A DNA stretch of 58,616 nucleotides from Bacteroidota bacterium (GTDB lineage Bacteria; Bacteroidota; Bacteroidia; Bacteroidales; WCHB1-69): positions 1-58,616 of the forward strand of contig JAEZOU010000004.1 in NCBI GenBank assembly GCA_023413895.1, given 5' to 3'. Position numbers and translations under genes: made by a program. The notes under the pieces are model-generated. The model did no database searches and was not told where the DNA came from. It worked only from the letters and a program-made list of their open reading frames with translations. Shown in pieces: positions 33,640 to 42,292 of this stretch. Position 1 is the stretch's first letter, and every line of letters starts with the position of its first letter.

Positions 33640-35997
33640 TCAATCCGATTTGAGTATCAATAGTACTTTCTCATCTTTGAGAATTGCTTCGCTGACATAG
33701 CCATAGCCTTGTATAATAGTTTCATATCCTAATTTCGATAATTCATAAATCGCATCCGAGGGCGTCATACCAACAACTTGTTTTAAGATGTTTTCCTCCG
33801 TAATTTTCACAACTTTCCACTCTCCAGATGATGTGATTCTTACGTAGTCATATTGCGAATTTTTAATCTTTTTTAGTGGAGCGGTTTCTCCCCAATTTTC
33901 AAGAATATCTTTCACATCAGAGATGTGTGTAGTGTGTGCATTTACGCCTGTATGAATCCAAGTAGAGTCAAGCGCACGTGCAGAAGAGATCGATTCTAAG
34001 TCGGAAATTCCGTTGCAAATGTTGACAAAAACTTCTGTGGCTTGAGAACTAGGTACTAATCCCGCATTGCCAATGTAAATAATACAACTATATTTAGGAT
34101 TTTCGTATGGAAAATATCCGCAAAACGAGATATTGTTACTACTTGAAATATAGGAGTGCGTTTCCTCATCGCGTGCGTCACGAGTTCCTGTTTTTCCAGC
34201 AAATGTTATGGGATTATTCCGAAATCTACGTGCTGTTCCATGCTCTCCAATTACTACTTGGCGTAGATAATTTTGCGCCTTTTTTACTGAACTTGTTTTG
34301 CAAATCATCTCCTTTATAACCTTACTACTAAAGGTTTTAATGGTTTTTGTTTCCTCTTTAATTTCTTTTACAAAAAGAGGTGCTACCATCTTTCCGTTAT
34401 TGGCAATGGCATTGTAGTATGTTAGGGTTTGAATGGGAGCTAAATCGATACCACCTCCGAAGCAATATGTATAAAATTGTGTAGGATTGAACTCCTTCGG
34501 ATTTCGATTGATGATAGGAGTAAGTAGCTCAAGTTGAGCATCTAATGGCTGAATAATATACATTGAATCCAAAGCAGCAATATAGTTTTCTTCAGCCTTT
34601 TTATATTTGCCAGGAACAAAACCGAAGCAGTCAAAAACCATAGCACTGATACCCTCATTGCTCGATTTCTCAAAAATTGTTACTGCATTTGATTTACTGC
34701 ACGCTCCATTATTGCCAGCTTTGTTGCACTCTTTAAAACGAGCATGAATATTATACTTCCGAAGTTCACAACCACAAGTGTAATAGCTTTTTGCAGTGTC
34801 TTCAGCAACTCTATCTAAGTAGGTGAGTAGTGCTGCCAATTTAAAGGTGGAACCTGGCTCACTTTTGCGTAATGCGTAGTTTAGTTGTTCGGTGTATTCA
34901 AATTGTTCTTCATTTATTTTTTCGCGTCCTAGGTTGGAAATGCCTCGAATCTCTCCTGTGGCACACTCCATTACTACTGCACATCCCCATTCTGCTCCCA
35001 ACTCTTTCATCTTGTCCATCAAACTTTCATGTACAATGTCTTGTATATCTAAGTCGATGGTGGTGTAAACGTTAAGTCCATCTCGAGGCTCAGTAACCTT
35101 TCCTAATGGTAAATTTATATTGCTGGTTTTTAATATTTTATTTACACCAGTATTGCCTGTAAGCGTACTATCGAAATAATATTCTAAACCATACGGACGG
35201 CGACTTCCTTCAATATGGCGATCTTGTGGACAGTTTCCAACTAAACGTTTCGCCATCTCTCCGTATGGATAAATACGTATTTTCATCGCTGGATAACCCA
35301 CAATTTTCTTGTTGCCCCGTCCTTGTTTGTAACCAATAATATTCAAGCTATCGAAAAACGCAATATCCTCTTTGGTAATGTAACGTTCATTTTGTTTAAG
35401 CGAACTTTTAATGATTACGTCTTGATGCTTTAAAATAGCACGAGTAAGTCTATCTTCGTAGCTTTTTATGTCTCCTTTAAAGCGGTTGCTCAACTGTTTG
35501 TGAATCTGAACCGCTAATTTGTGAATTTCTTTCTTAATTGCGGTAGTGTCACTTCGATGTAAGCAAGTTTTATTGTTGACTCGGATAGAATCGTTCATCG
35601 ATGGCACGTAATTGTCAGACTTTCCCCTTTTTTTATTTTCAGAAAATTGAGTGTTTCTTAGTCTTGACCCAAAAACTTTTAATTCGTAAGCATAACTATT
35701 GCCCGCTAAAATTCTTCCTTTGCAGTCGTAAATCTCTCCGCGAACGGGTTTGAGTGTGTCGTTAAAGATTACATTTTTGCAGGTGGAATCGTTAAAATGG
35801 GGTTGCAGCGCAATGAGTGAATCAGGAAGAGTTTGGTCGTAACAATATTTAGTGCTTCCGTTGTATAATGCTCTTTTCCTAATTCCTAAATTTAAAATGC
35901 TAATCACGCAAGCAATACCAATGAGAAAGATAACAGAATATATTATCTGTAATCTTTTCTTAAATTGACCGCGAATTACTTTTTCCTCCTCTTTCAT
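33640..35997 (-). CDS. ftsI: Division-specific class B penicillin-binding protein with PASTA-like tail
   Basis: The 785-residue protein has a short cytoplasmic N-terminus, one membrane segment (about 17-40), a PBP dimer domain and a transpeptidase domain with S383-T-F-K386 (SEPGSTFK), an SSNEG motif corresponding to SxN and K602-T-G-T (FAGKTGTRDARDE). The last 45 residues (VVGMTPSDAIYELSKLGYET) look like one PASTA domain, as in other Bacteroidota FtsI/SpoVD proteins. It cross-links septal peptidoglycan with FtsW. Its ATG overlaps the stop of the ftsL-like gene. Confidence 0.92.
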   Translation of the reverse strand: MKEEEKVIRGQFKKRLQIIYSVIFLIGIACVISILNLGIRKRALYNGSTKYCYDQTLPDSLIALQPHFNDSTCKNVIFNDTLKPVRGEIYDCKGRILAGNSYAYELKVFGSRLRNTQFSENKKRGKSDNYVPSMNDSIRVNNKTCLHRSDTTAIKKEIHKLAVQIHKQLSNRFKGDIKSYEDRLTRAILKHQDVIIKSSLKQNERYITKEDIAFFDSLNIIGYKQGRGNKKIVGYPAMKIRIYPYGEMAKRLVGNCPQDRHIEGSRRPYGLEYYFDSTLTGNTGVNKILKTSNINLPLGKVTEPRDGLNVYTTIDLDIQDIVHESLMDKMKELGAEWGCAVVMECATGEIRGISNLGREKINEEQFEYTEQLNYALRKSEPGSTFKLAALLTYLDRVAEDTAKSYYTCGCELRKYNIHARFKECNKAGNNGACSKSNAVTIFEKSSNEGISAMVFDCFGFVPGKYKKAEENYIAALDSMYIIQPLDAQLELLTPIINRNPKEFNPTQFYTYCFGGGIDLAPIQTLTYYNAIANNGKMVAPLFVKEIKEETKTIKTFSSKVIKEMICKTSSVKKAQNYLRQVVIGEHGTARRFRNNPITFAGKTGTRDARDEETHSYISSSNNISFCGYFPYENPKYSCIIYIGNAGLVPSSQATEVFVNICNGISDLESISSARALDSTWIHTGVNAHTTHISDVKDILENWGETAPLKKIKNSQYDYVRITSSGEWKVVKITEENILKQVVGMTPSDAIYELSKLGYETIIQGYGYVSEAILKDEKVLLILKSD

Positions 35998-36350
35998 TCC
36001 TCCTCCTCTTGTTGAATCACTAATTTGTATTTCGCGTTTATGTTCTTGATGTAACCCTCTTCTAAGGCTTTGTTTCTAATTTCAGTTTTATATCCAAAAT
36101 TGATATAGTTATTATGAAGTTTAATGTCTTCAACTGCAGATTGATACTCTTTCTCTTTAGCTTGTAACTCTTTTTGTTTGTTTTCTAAAATTCTATCGTT
36201 CCAAATTAAGATGAATGCTAAAAAAAATAGGAATAAAATGTAGGGATACCAAGCTTTTACTTTGGTGTTGAGAAGAATGTCCCCACTGATGAAATCTTGC
36301 CAAGCGTGGGAACTATTTTGTTCCTGTTTTTTCTGACTTGTCGTTTTCAT
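35994..36350 (-). CDS. FtsL-like small bitopic division protein
   Basis: The 118-residue protein has one membrane segment (about 38-56, YPYILFLFFLAFILIW) followed by a short charged heptad-like stretch (KQKELQAKEKEYQSAVED), the layout of FtsL. The position between rsmH and ftsI is where Bacteroidota keep their FtsL-like gene. Sequence similarity within this family is low, so the call rests on topology and position. The ATG at 36350 avoids overlap with rsmH and is preferred to the TTG at 36371. Confidence 0.7.
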   Translation of the reverse strand: MKTTSQKKQEQNSSHAWQDFISGDILLNTKVKAWYPYILFLFFLAFILIWNDRILENKQKELQAKEKEYQSAVEDIKLHNNYINFGYKTEIRNKALEEGYIKNINAKYKLVIQQEEEE

Positions 36351-36354
36351 CTTT

Positions 36355-37251
36355 CTACTTTTTTTGAGCAATTCTTAATTTTGCGCTGCGAGAACGGGAA
36401 TTTGTGGCAATCTCTTCATCATTAGGAATAATCGCTTTTCGAGTTATGGTGGTAAAGGGTGTGATCGGATTACCATAAAAATCTTTCTCTAACTCACCTT
36501 CAAAATTTCCAGTTTTCATAAAGTTCTTTACTAATCGATCCTCTAATGAGTGGTAAGAGATTATAGAAAGAATTCCGCCAGGTTTTAAGGCTTCGGTTGT
36601 TTGACTGAGAAACTCTTTTAGTACGTCAATTTCGTGATTCACCTCAATCCGTATGGCTTGAAAAATTTGAGACAAAATCTTGTTTTCCTTTCCATGTGGA
36701 AGTGCTGGTTTTACAGCTTCTACAAGGTCGCCAGTGGTGATGATCTCTTTCTCTTCGCGATATTTTATGATAAGATTTACAATACGTTGTGGTTGTTGTA
36801 CCTCTCCATAGTCCCCTAATATTTTTGTAAGTTGCTGGGGAGGATAGGAAGCTAAAAGTTCTGCAGCCGAAATCCCTTTGTTGCGATTCATTCGCATATC
36901 AAGATTGTCGTTGAAACGATGTGAGAAACCTCTTTCTGGTGTGTCGAATTGATGCGATGAAACACCTAAATCTGCCAAAATACCATCAACAGGATAGGCT
37001 TTGTAGAATTGAAGAAATTTCTTCAAATGCTCAAAGTTGTAGGGTATAAACTGGAAGCGTGAGTCTTGAATTACATTTTTAGCCGCATCAGGATCTTGAT
37101 CAAATGCCAAAAGACGACCCTCTGGAGCTAATCTACTGAGAATCTCGCGCGAGTGACCGCCACCGCCAAAAGTTACATCAACGTATATTCCTTGAGGTGA
37201 AGTAACTAATGCAGAAACGGAAGGAACAAGAAGTACGGGATTGTGGTACAT
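36355..37251 (-). CDS. rsmH: 16S rRNA (cytosine(1402)-N(4))-methyltransferase
   Basis: The 298-residue SAM-dependent methyltransferase methylates N4 of C1402 in the ribosomal decoding centre. Motifs: MYHNPVLLVPSV at the N-terminus, YVDVTFGGGGHSREIL (SAM site), AFDQDPDA, DGILADLGVSSHQFD, ERGFSHRFN and the C-terminal ISYHSLEDRLVKNF with NSRSRSAKLRIA. Standard second gene of the dcw cluster, 4 bases downstream of mraZ. Confidence 0.95.
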   Translation of the reverse strand: MYHNPVLLVPSVSALVTSPQGIYVDVTFGGGGHSREILSRLAPEGRLLAFDQDPDAAKNVIQDSRFQFIPYNFEHLKKFLQFYKAYPVDGILADLGVSSHQFDTPERGFSHRFNDNLDMRMNRNKGISAAELLASYPPQQLTKILGDYGEVQQPQRIVNLIIKYREEKEIITTGDLVEAVKPALPHGKENKILSQIFQAIRIEVNHEIDVLKEFLSQTTEALKPGGILSIISYHSLEDRLVKNFMKTGNFEGELEKDFYGNPITPFTTITRKAIIPNDEEIATNSRSRSAKLRIAQKK

Positions 37252-37255
37252 TTTG

Positions 37256-37717
37256 CTAAATCTGTTTCAAATGGTTCGTAAATACTTCCTGATTCATTAA
37301 ACCTACCTCCTCAGGCGACATGTCAAACTTAGAATCAAATAGTTGTGCATCCCAAATTTCAACTTTGCCATTCTCCAACCAAAGTACTAAATCTTTCTGG
37401 AATTGATACTTCTCAATGAATAGTTTCGGGATGATAATGCGATTTTGTGAATCGGTTTCTACAGGAACAATCCGCCTAAATGCTACTTTTTTGTAATTTT
37501 GTACCAACATCTTCTCTTCGTCTAATTGATTTACCTTATCAATCCGTTCCGTTAATGCCGATTCTGTCCATAAGATAATGTTGTGGTTCAAACCATGCGT
37601 AATGTAGAAGTTCTGCCGCTCCTCCTCTGGAAACTGCTTCAAAAGAAGTGACGGAAGTTTTAGCCTTCCGTTCTTCTCCATCGTAACCTCAAATGTCGCT
37701 AAGTTTAAAATACCCAT
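37256..37717 (-). CDS. mraZ: Transcriptional regulator MraZ
   Basis: The 153-residue protein has two AbrB-like SpoVT repeats (about 8-55 and 78-125) with the typical DSQNRIIIPKLFIEKYQF and a degenerate first copy (EKNGRLKLPSLLLKQF). MraZ is the first gene of the dcw cluster and represses it in other bacteria by binding repeats upstream of its own promoter. A -7 box lies at 37737-37744, 19 bases before the ATG. Confidence 0.9.
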   Translation of the reverse strand: MGILNLATFEVTMEKNGRLKLPSLLLKQFPEEERQNFYITHGLNHNIILWTESALTERIDKVNQLDEEKMLVQNYKKVAFRRIVPVETDSQNRIIIPKLFIEKYQFQKDLVLWLENGKVEIWDAQLFDSKFDMSPEEVGLMNQEVFTNHLKQI

Positions 37718-37736
37718 TTCTTACTATTTCAATTCG

Positions 37737-37744
37737 CAAAAATA
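37737..37744 (-). promoter_or_regulatory. -7 box of the dcw cluster
   Basis: Minus-strand TATTTTTG matches TAnnTTTG upstream of mraZ, with a short leader before the ATG at 37717. Confidence 0.6.
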
Positions 37745-37763
37745 CATAATATTTTTAATTAAC

Positions 37764-37776
37764 TCCATAATATGGA
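37764..37776 (-). promoter_or_regulatory. Palindrome over the -33 region of the mraZ promoter
   Basis: TCCATA-A-TATGGA is a perfect 6-1-6 palindrome about 20 bases upstream of the -7 box, where the -33 element should lie. It could be an operator; which protein binds is unknown. MraZ itself usually recognises direct repeats, so this may be another regulator. Confidence 0.35.
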
Positions 37777-37988
37777 AAAATTTTTTCCTGATATGTCAAT
37801 TTTTGTATTTAATTAATTGAAAATGAGCGTGGAACAAAATGGATTTTTTATCGTTTTTATTTCGATTTTTTGCTAAATTATTGATTTTTCAGTAGTTGTT
37901 TTTTCTTTTAATGATTAATTTTAATATATTGATAATCAATACTATATGTAAAAGTAGATTTCTTTTGAAATTAATGTCTTGATAAATT

Positions 37989-38054
37989 ATGGAAGGAAAT
38001 GGATGATTTTTGGAATTTTGTGGAAAAAAATGGAAAATATGGAAGGAAATGGAT
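37989..38054. repeat. 16-bp direct repeat upstream of mraZ
   Basis: ATGGAAGGAAATGGAT occurs at 37989-38004 and again at 38039-38054, with further GGAA/TGGA words in between. The region codes for nothing plausible on either strand. It lies about 250-310 bases upstream of the dcw promoter, so a regulatory link is uncertain. Confidence 0.55.
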
Positions 38055-38182
38055 TTTTTTTTGCACAGATAAAAGTTAATAAACTGAATGATGGAATGTT
38101 GCAATCTGTACGCCTTTGAAAACGGCGCAGTAAGGTGTATGCTGAGGTGGAAATGTGCTTTCGCCGTTGTGTCAATGCTCCG

Positions 38183-38371
38183 GCAATGAACTGCGTAAGG
38201 GATTGCAGCGGTTATGAGCGCTGGGTGAAGAGCTTAGAATTAAGAACTTATAGTTTAGAGTTTGAAGTTTAGAAGATTTTGAAGCGAAAGATTGAGGCGC
38301 GAAATTTGAGCGGAAAGCCCGACGGCGAGCGCGTCTGCACCGTGCGATAGGAAAGAGCCGATACGCCCAAA
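38183..38371 (-). repeat. Dispersed intergenic repeat, copy B
   Basis: On the minus strand this begins 7 bases after the stop codon of the nucleotidyltransferase gene and aligns with 6404-6592 on the plus strand. Shared blocks include ATCGGCTCTTTCCT, CGCCGTCGGGCT, TCCGCTCAAATTTCGC and CCTCAATCTTTCGCTTCAA. The middle contains an AT-rich variable part (TCTAAACT-like words). Related sequence continues to about 38100. The minus-strand open frame at 38172-38375 is the repeat read through, not a gene. Confidence 0.8.
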
Positions 38372-38378
38372 TCAAAAT

Positions 38379-39104
38379 CTATAATATTTCTGAACACTCA
38401 ATGGTGTGGATATCCTCAATCTTTCCACAATCCATCCAAAAATTTTCGTCGTGTAGAACTCCTTTGATAATATGAGTTTTCGCACTCTCTAAATAAAATG
38501 GAATGATGGGAAGTTTGGTGTTTTCAGGAATTTCTGATAGTAGTTCCCGCCGAATGATATGGATTCCACTAAAAGCAAATTCTTTGGCATTATCGTTGTT
38601 GTGCGACCAAATCTCTTCGCCACTTTTGTGGTTCCGCCAACCACAAAGTGTCATTTGATCGTCAAAAAGTAGATGTCGTGAACTATTCCGATTTCGAACT
38701 GCCAACGTTGCAGATGCCCCCGATTGGAGATGAAAATTATATAAATTTTCGAGATTGATGTCGGAGATAATATCTACATTATATAGTAGTATGTGTTCGG
38801 AATTTCGGAGAAGAGGTTCTGCGAATTTAAGTCCACCTGCCGTATCTAAAAGAAAGTTACGCTCGTCAGATATTTCGATTTTAGCTGAGAATTTTTGTTG
38901 TTTCAGAAATTCAATAATCTTTTCGCCAAAATGGTGTATGTTAATTACAATGTGTTCTATACCAGCAGATTCAATTTTTAGAATGGCGCGTTCTAAAAGG
39001 GTCTTCCCTTTGATTTCCACTAAAGCTTTGGGTTTATCTGCCGTGAGTGGGAAAAGTCGTGTGCCTAAACCCGCTGCAAAAATCATCGCACTGATCGTTT
39101 TCAT
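38379..39104 (-). CDS. Nucleotidyltransferase of the MurU/sugar-1-phosphate type
   Basis: The 241-residue enzyme has the NTP-transferase fold: MIFAAGLGTRLFPLTADKPK at residues about 6-25, IHHFGEKI, a metal-binding NVDII (usual form NAD/NVD) and FAFSGIHII. Length and motifs match N-acetylmuramate-1-phosphate uridylyltransferase (MurU) and related mannose-1-phosphate guanylyltransferases; the former would fit with the peptidoglycan genes nearby, but the kinase partner AmgK is not adjacent. The start is the ATG at 39104 because the -7 box (39122-39129) lies within the longer open frame. Confidence 0.8.
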   Translation of the reverse strand: MKTISAMIFAAGLGTRLFPLTADKPKALVEIKGKTLLERAILKIESAGIEHIVINIHHFGEKIIEFLKQQKFSAKIEISDERNFLLDTAGGLKFAEPLLRNSEHILLYNVDIISDINLENLYNFHLQSGASATLAVRNRNSSRHLLFDDQMTLCGWRNHKSGEEIWSHNNDNAKEFAFSGIHIIRRELLSEIPENTKLPIIPFYLESAKTHIIKGVLHDENFWMDCGKIEDIHTIECSEIL

Positions 39105-39121
39105 ACTTTCTATTTTGCCGG

Positions 39122-39129
39122 CAAAGATA
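39122..39129 (-). promoter_or_regulatory. -7 box for the nucleotidyltransferase gene
   Basis: Minus-strand TATCTTTG, 17 bases before the ATG at 39104; decides the start. Confidence 0.6.
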
Positions 39130-39295
39130 CAATAAAGGTGCAATGATGTGGCCGTCAATTTAAAATCTCTTGCAAAATTTTATTGCACTTTGATAAAAAT
39201 AGAAGCACTGCATAGGAATCAATTCTAAAATATTCTATCAATTTCTGAAATCTTATCATTGTAATTTTGATAGGTGTCTGTGTCTTAAAAAAATG

Positions 39296-39303
39296 TACCT
39301 TTG
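39296..39303 (+). promoter_or_regulatory. -7 box for the GH92 gene
   Basis: TACCTTTG matches TAnnTTTG and is 18 bases before the ATG at 39322. It overlaps the TTG at 39301 and rules that start out. Confidence 0.6.
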
Positions 39304-39321
39304 CCACCAAATTTAAATGGT

Positions 39322-42276
39322 ATGAAACGCAACTTTTTTGTAATTCTATTTCTGTTAATCCAGAATATTTTATTTTCTCAAAACTCTTTTACTCAATATG
39401 TTAATCCGTTTGTAGGTACAGATTTTACAGGACATACTTATCCTGGTGCGCTGTTGCCATTTGGTGCTGTTCAGGCAAGTCCGGATACCCGTTTAGATGG
39501 TTGGCAAGGTTGTTCGGCTTATCACTATTCCGATAGTGTCGTGTACGGATTCTCCCATACGCACTTGAGCGGGACAGGTTGCTCCGACTACGGAGATGTT
39601 TTGTTGATGCCTTTTACAGGCAAACCATCGGTGATAAATACGGAATATGCATCGACATTTTCTCATAAAAACGAAAGTGCTTCACCAGGCTACTATTCTG
39701 TTTTGTTGGACAAATATGATGTAAAGGTGGAACTTACCACATCGTTGCGTGTGGCTATGCATCGTTATACTTTCCCTAATAATAATCAGCCTAAGGGGGT
39801 TATCGTAGATTTGCAACATAGAGATATGGTGCTACGTTCGGCTCTCCGCTATGATTCAGAGAAAAAAGCACTTCTTGGAAATCGTGATTCTAAAGCTTGG
39901 AACCCTGACCAACGCTTAGATTTCTCAATCCTATTCTCTGATGCAATCGAAAAAATTGAATATTACCAAGATAATAAACTTGTGGATTCTGTTTCAGGAA
40001 TAGAAGGGAAAAATTGTAAGGCAATAATCTATTTCTACCCAGATGTGAAGGAGATTGTGCTGAAGGTGGCTATCTCTGGCGTAGCTTTAGGAATGGACGA
40101 GGCTCACGTGAATCATAAAGAGATACCTGATTTTAATTTCGATAAAGTAAAAGCTAATGCAGATGAAGTTTGGAATGGTGAGTTGGGAAAAATTGAGGTG
40201 GAAACTAATGATGAAGAACAAAAAAGAGTTTTTTATACGGCTTTGTATCACTGTTTTACATCTCCATATCTCTTTACTGATGTGCTAGGAAGGTATAGAG
40301 GAATGGATGGAAAAGTGCATCAAGCAAAAGGCCATGATGTTTATACTGTGTTTTCGTTATGGGATACCTATCGCGCCCTACATCCTTTGTTGGCACTCAT
40401 CGACCGTGAACGTACCGCAGATTTTATCTACACTTTTGCAAAACACTATGAACAAGGAGATATGTTGCCAATGTGGGAGTTGTCTGCCCACGAAACATGG
40501 TGTATGATTGGCTACCACTCAATTCCTGTAATCCTCGATGCTTTCAGAAAGGGAATTCCTATCGAAAATCCAGAGATGATGTTGAAAGCAATGGTAGAAA
40601 GTGCCAAATTAGATAAGTTGGGTCGCCGCCCGTATGAAAAGTTCGGCTACGTGCCAGCCGATAAAGAACATGAGTCGGTTTCCAAGACATTAGAGTATGC
40701 TTACGATGATTGGTGTATTGCTCAAATGGCTAAAGATTTGGGTAATAACGAAATCTATGAGGAGTTTATTAGAAGAAGCCAATACTATAAAAATATTATG
40801 GATCCTCAAGGTTTTATGCACGCACGCGGAAATGGTGCTATGCTCTATCCTTTCGACCCTACCGAAGTGAATAATCATTTTACGGAAGCTAATTCTTGGC
40901 AATATTCAACCTACGTACCTCATGATTTCTATAACTATATCTATCTGATAGGTGGTGAAAAAGTAGCAGAAAAATTCTTAGATTCTCTATTCCAAACTAA
41001 AGCAAAATTGTCGGGCCGTGATCAAGTCGATGTTACTGGACTTATCGGACAATATGCGCACGGAAATGAACCAAGCCACCACGCTGCTTATTTGTATAAC
41101 TATTTGGCAAAACCTTACAAAACTCAAGAATTGGTCAGAAAGATTATGAGTGAGCTTTATACTTCAAAACCCGATGGATTGTGTGGTAACGAAGATTGTG
41201 GTCAGATGTCCGCTTGGTATGTGATGAGCGCAATGGGTTTCTATCCCGTTTGCCCAGGAGATAATATTTATGCTATCGGTTCGCCAATCTTCGATAAAGT
41301 TACTATTCATCTCGAAAATGGAATGGATTTTGTGGTGGAATGTGAAAATCAATCTGCAACAAATAGATATATCAAATCTTGTATTTTGAATGGTAAAAAA
41401 TATTCTCGGAATTATCTTACTTTCGACGATATTAAAGATGGTGGGTTAATCCAGTTTGTGATGAGTCCAAAACCTGAAAAATGGGGTACCAAAACAGAAA
41501 ATTGTCCGTTAAGTCGCGTGAATGTAACGATGACAATGACTCCTCGTTTTTCTACAGAACAACGCTCCTTTAAAGATAGTATGAAAGTTGAATTGTTTGG
41601 TTATCAACCTGCTGAAATGGATGATCCTAAAACAAAATATCCAGCCCAAACCGATAAAATTTACTATACACTTGATGGTTCAGAACCTACCTTGTCATCT
41701 CAACTCTATACAAAACCAATCTCTATTACAAAAGATGTAACAATCAAGGCGGTAGCATGGAATCCAGAAACTGGTTTTAGTAATGTGGTAACTGCAGATT
41801 ATGTTCAGTTTCAAAGGGATAAACAAATTCAGTTGATTACACCTTATAATCCACAATATCCCGCAGGTGGTGATTTGGGATTGATTGACGGAATCCGCGG
41901 AACTGTAAACTATAAATTAGGTGGTTGGCAAGGTTACACAGATGATTTTGAGGCAATTGTAGATTTAGAAAAGGTGTGCGAAATTTCTACCGTAAAAGCT
42001 GGTTTCTTACAAGAAATCCGCTCTTGGATTTGGTATCCCTCTGAAATGATTGTGCAAATTTCTGAAGATGGTAAAAGTTGGAGCAATTACGGAATTTTCA
42101 AAAATCCTCACTCTGTTATGAATGAGGAAACAGAAATTGATAATTTCACCATTCAAAAGAATGTGCGTACACGTTATGTGAAAATTTACGCTAAAAATTT
42201 CGGAATTATTCCCGATTGGCACCTCGGTGCAGGATCCAAAGCGTGGATTTTTATCGATGAAATTACGATTTATTAA
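39322..42276 (+). CDS. Exported GH92 alpha-mannosidase with chitobiase-type and F5/8-type C-terminal domains
   Basis: The 984-residue protein has a signal peptide (MKRNFFVILFLLIQNILFSQ) and a full GH92 catalytic region (about 25-730): YVNPFVGTDFTGHTYPGA near the N-terminus, GFSHTHLSGTGCSDYGD, the GNEPSHH segment with the probable acid Glu, and GNEDCGQMSAWYVMSAMGFY with the probable base Asp. GH92 enzymes are calcium-dependent exo-alpha-mannosidases that trim host or yeast mannans. Residues about 780-830 form a chitobiase/hexosaminidase C-terminal-like domain (YYTLDGSEPTLSSQLY) and about 845-984 an F5/8-type carbohydrate-binding domain related to that of the DUF4838 protein at 1785. Periplasmic or surface location is expected. 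Confidence 0.93.
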   Translation: MKRNFFVILFLLIQNILFSQNSFTQYVNPFVGTDFTGHTYPGALLPFGAVQASPDTRLDGWQGCSAYHYSDSVVYGFSHTHLSGTGCSDYGDVLLMPFTGKPSVINTEYASTFSHKNESASPGYYSVLLDKYDVKVELTTSLRVAMHRYTFPNNNQPKGVIVDLQHRDMVLRSALRYDSEKKALLGNRDSKAWNPDQRLDFSILFSDAIEKIEYYQDNKLVDSVSGIEGKNCKAIIYFYPDVKEIVLKVAISGVALGMDEAHVNHKEIPDFNFDKVKANADEVWNGELGKIEVETNDEEQKRVFYTALYHCFTSPYLFTDVLGRYRGMDGKVHQAKGHDVYTVFSLWDTYRALHPLLALIDRERTADFIYTFAKHYEQGDMLPMWELSAHETWCMIGYHSIPVILDAFRKGIPIENPEMMLKAMVESAKLDKLGRRPYEKFGYVPADKEHESVSKTLEYAYDDWCIAQMAKDLGNNEIYEEFIRRSQYYKNIMDPQGFMHARGNGAMLYPFDPTEVNNHFTEANSWQYSTYVPHDFYNYIYLIGGEKVAEKFLDSLFQTKAKLSGRDQVDVTGLIGQYAHGNEPSHHAAYLYNYLAKPYKTQELVRKIMSELYTSKPDGLCGNEDCGQMSAWYVMSAMGFYPVCPGDNIYAIGSPIFDKVTIHLENGMDFVVECENQSATNRYIKSCILNGKKYSRNYLTFDDIKDGGLIQFVMSPKPEKWGTKTENCPLSRVNVTMTMTPRFSTEQRSFKDSMKVELFGYQPAEMDDPKTKYPAQTDKIYYTLDGSEPTLSSQLYTKPISITKDVTIKAVAWNPETGFSNVVTADYVQFQRDKQIQLITPYNPQYPAGGDLGLIDGIRGTVNYKLGGWQGYTDDFEAIVDLEKVCEISTVKAGFLQEIRSWIWYPSEMIVQISEDGKSWSNYGIFKNPHSVMNEETEIDNFTIQKNVRTRYVKIYAKNFGIIPDWHLGAGSKAWIFIDEITIY

Positions 42277-42292
42277 TCTATAAATCAATAAG

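Noticed and set aside
37889..38175. Overlapping minus-strand open frames upstream of mraZ (71 and 62 codons)
   Set aside because: They run through the 16-bp direct repeat and low-complexity AT-rich DNA and overlap each other; no start signal or family pattern.
38172..38375. 67-codon minus-strand open frame after the nucleotidyltransferase gene
   Set aside because: It is repeat copy B read through. Its similarity to a frame in copy A follows from the DNA repeat, not from protein conservation.
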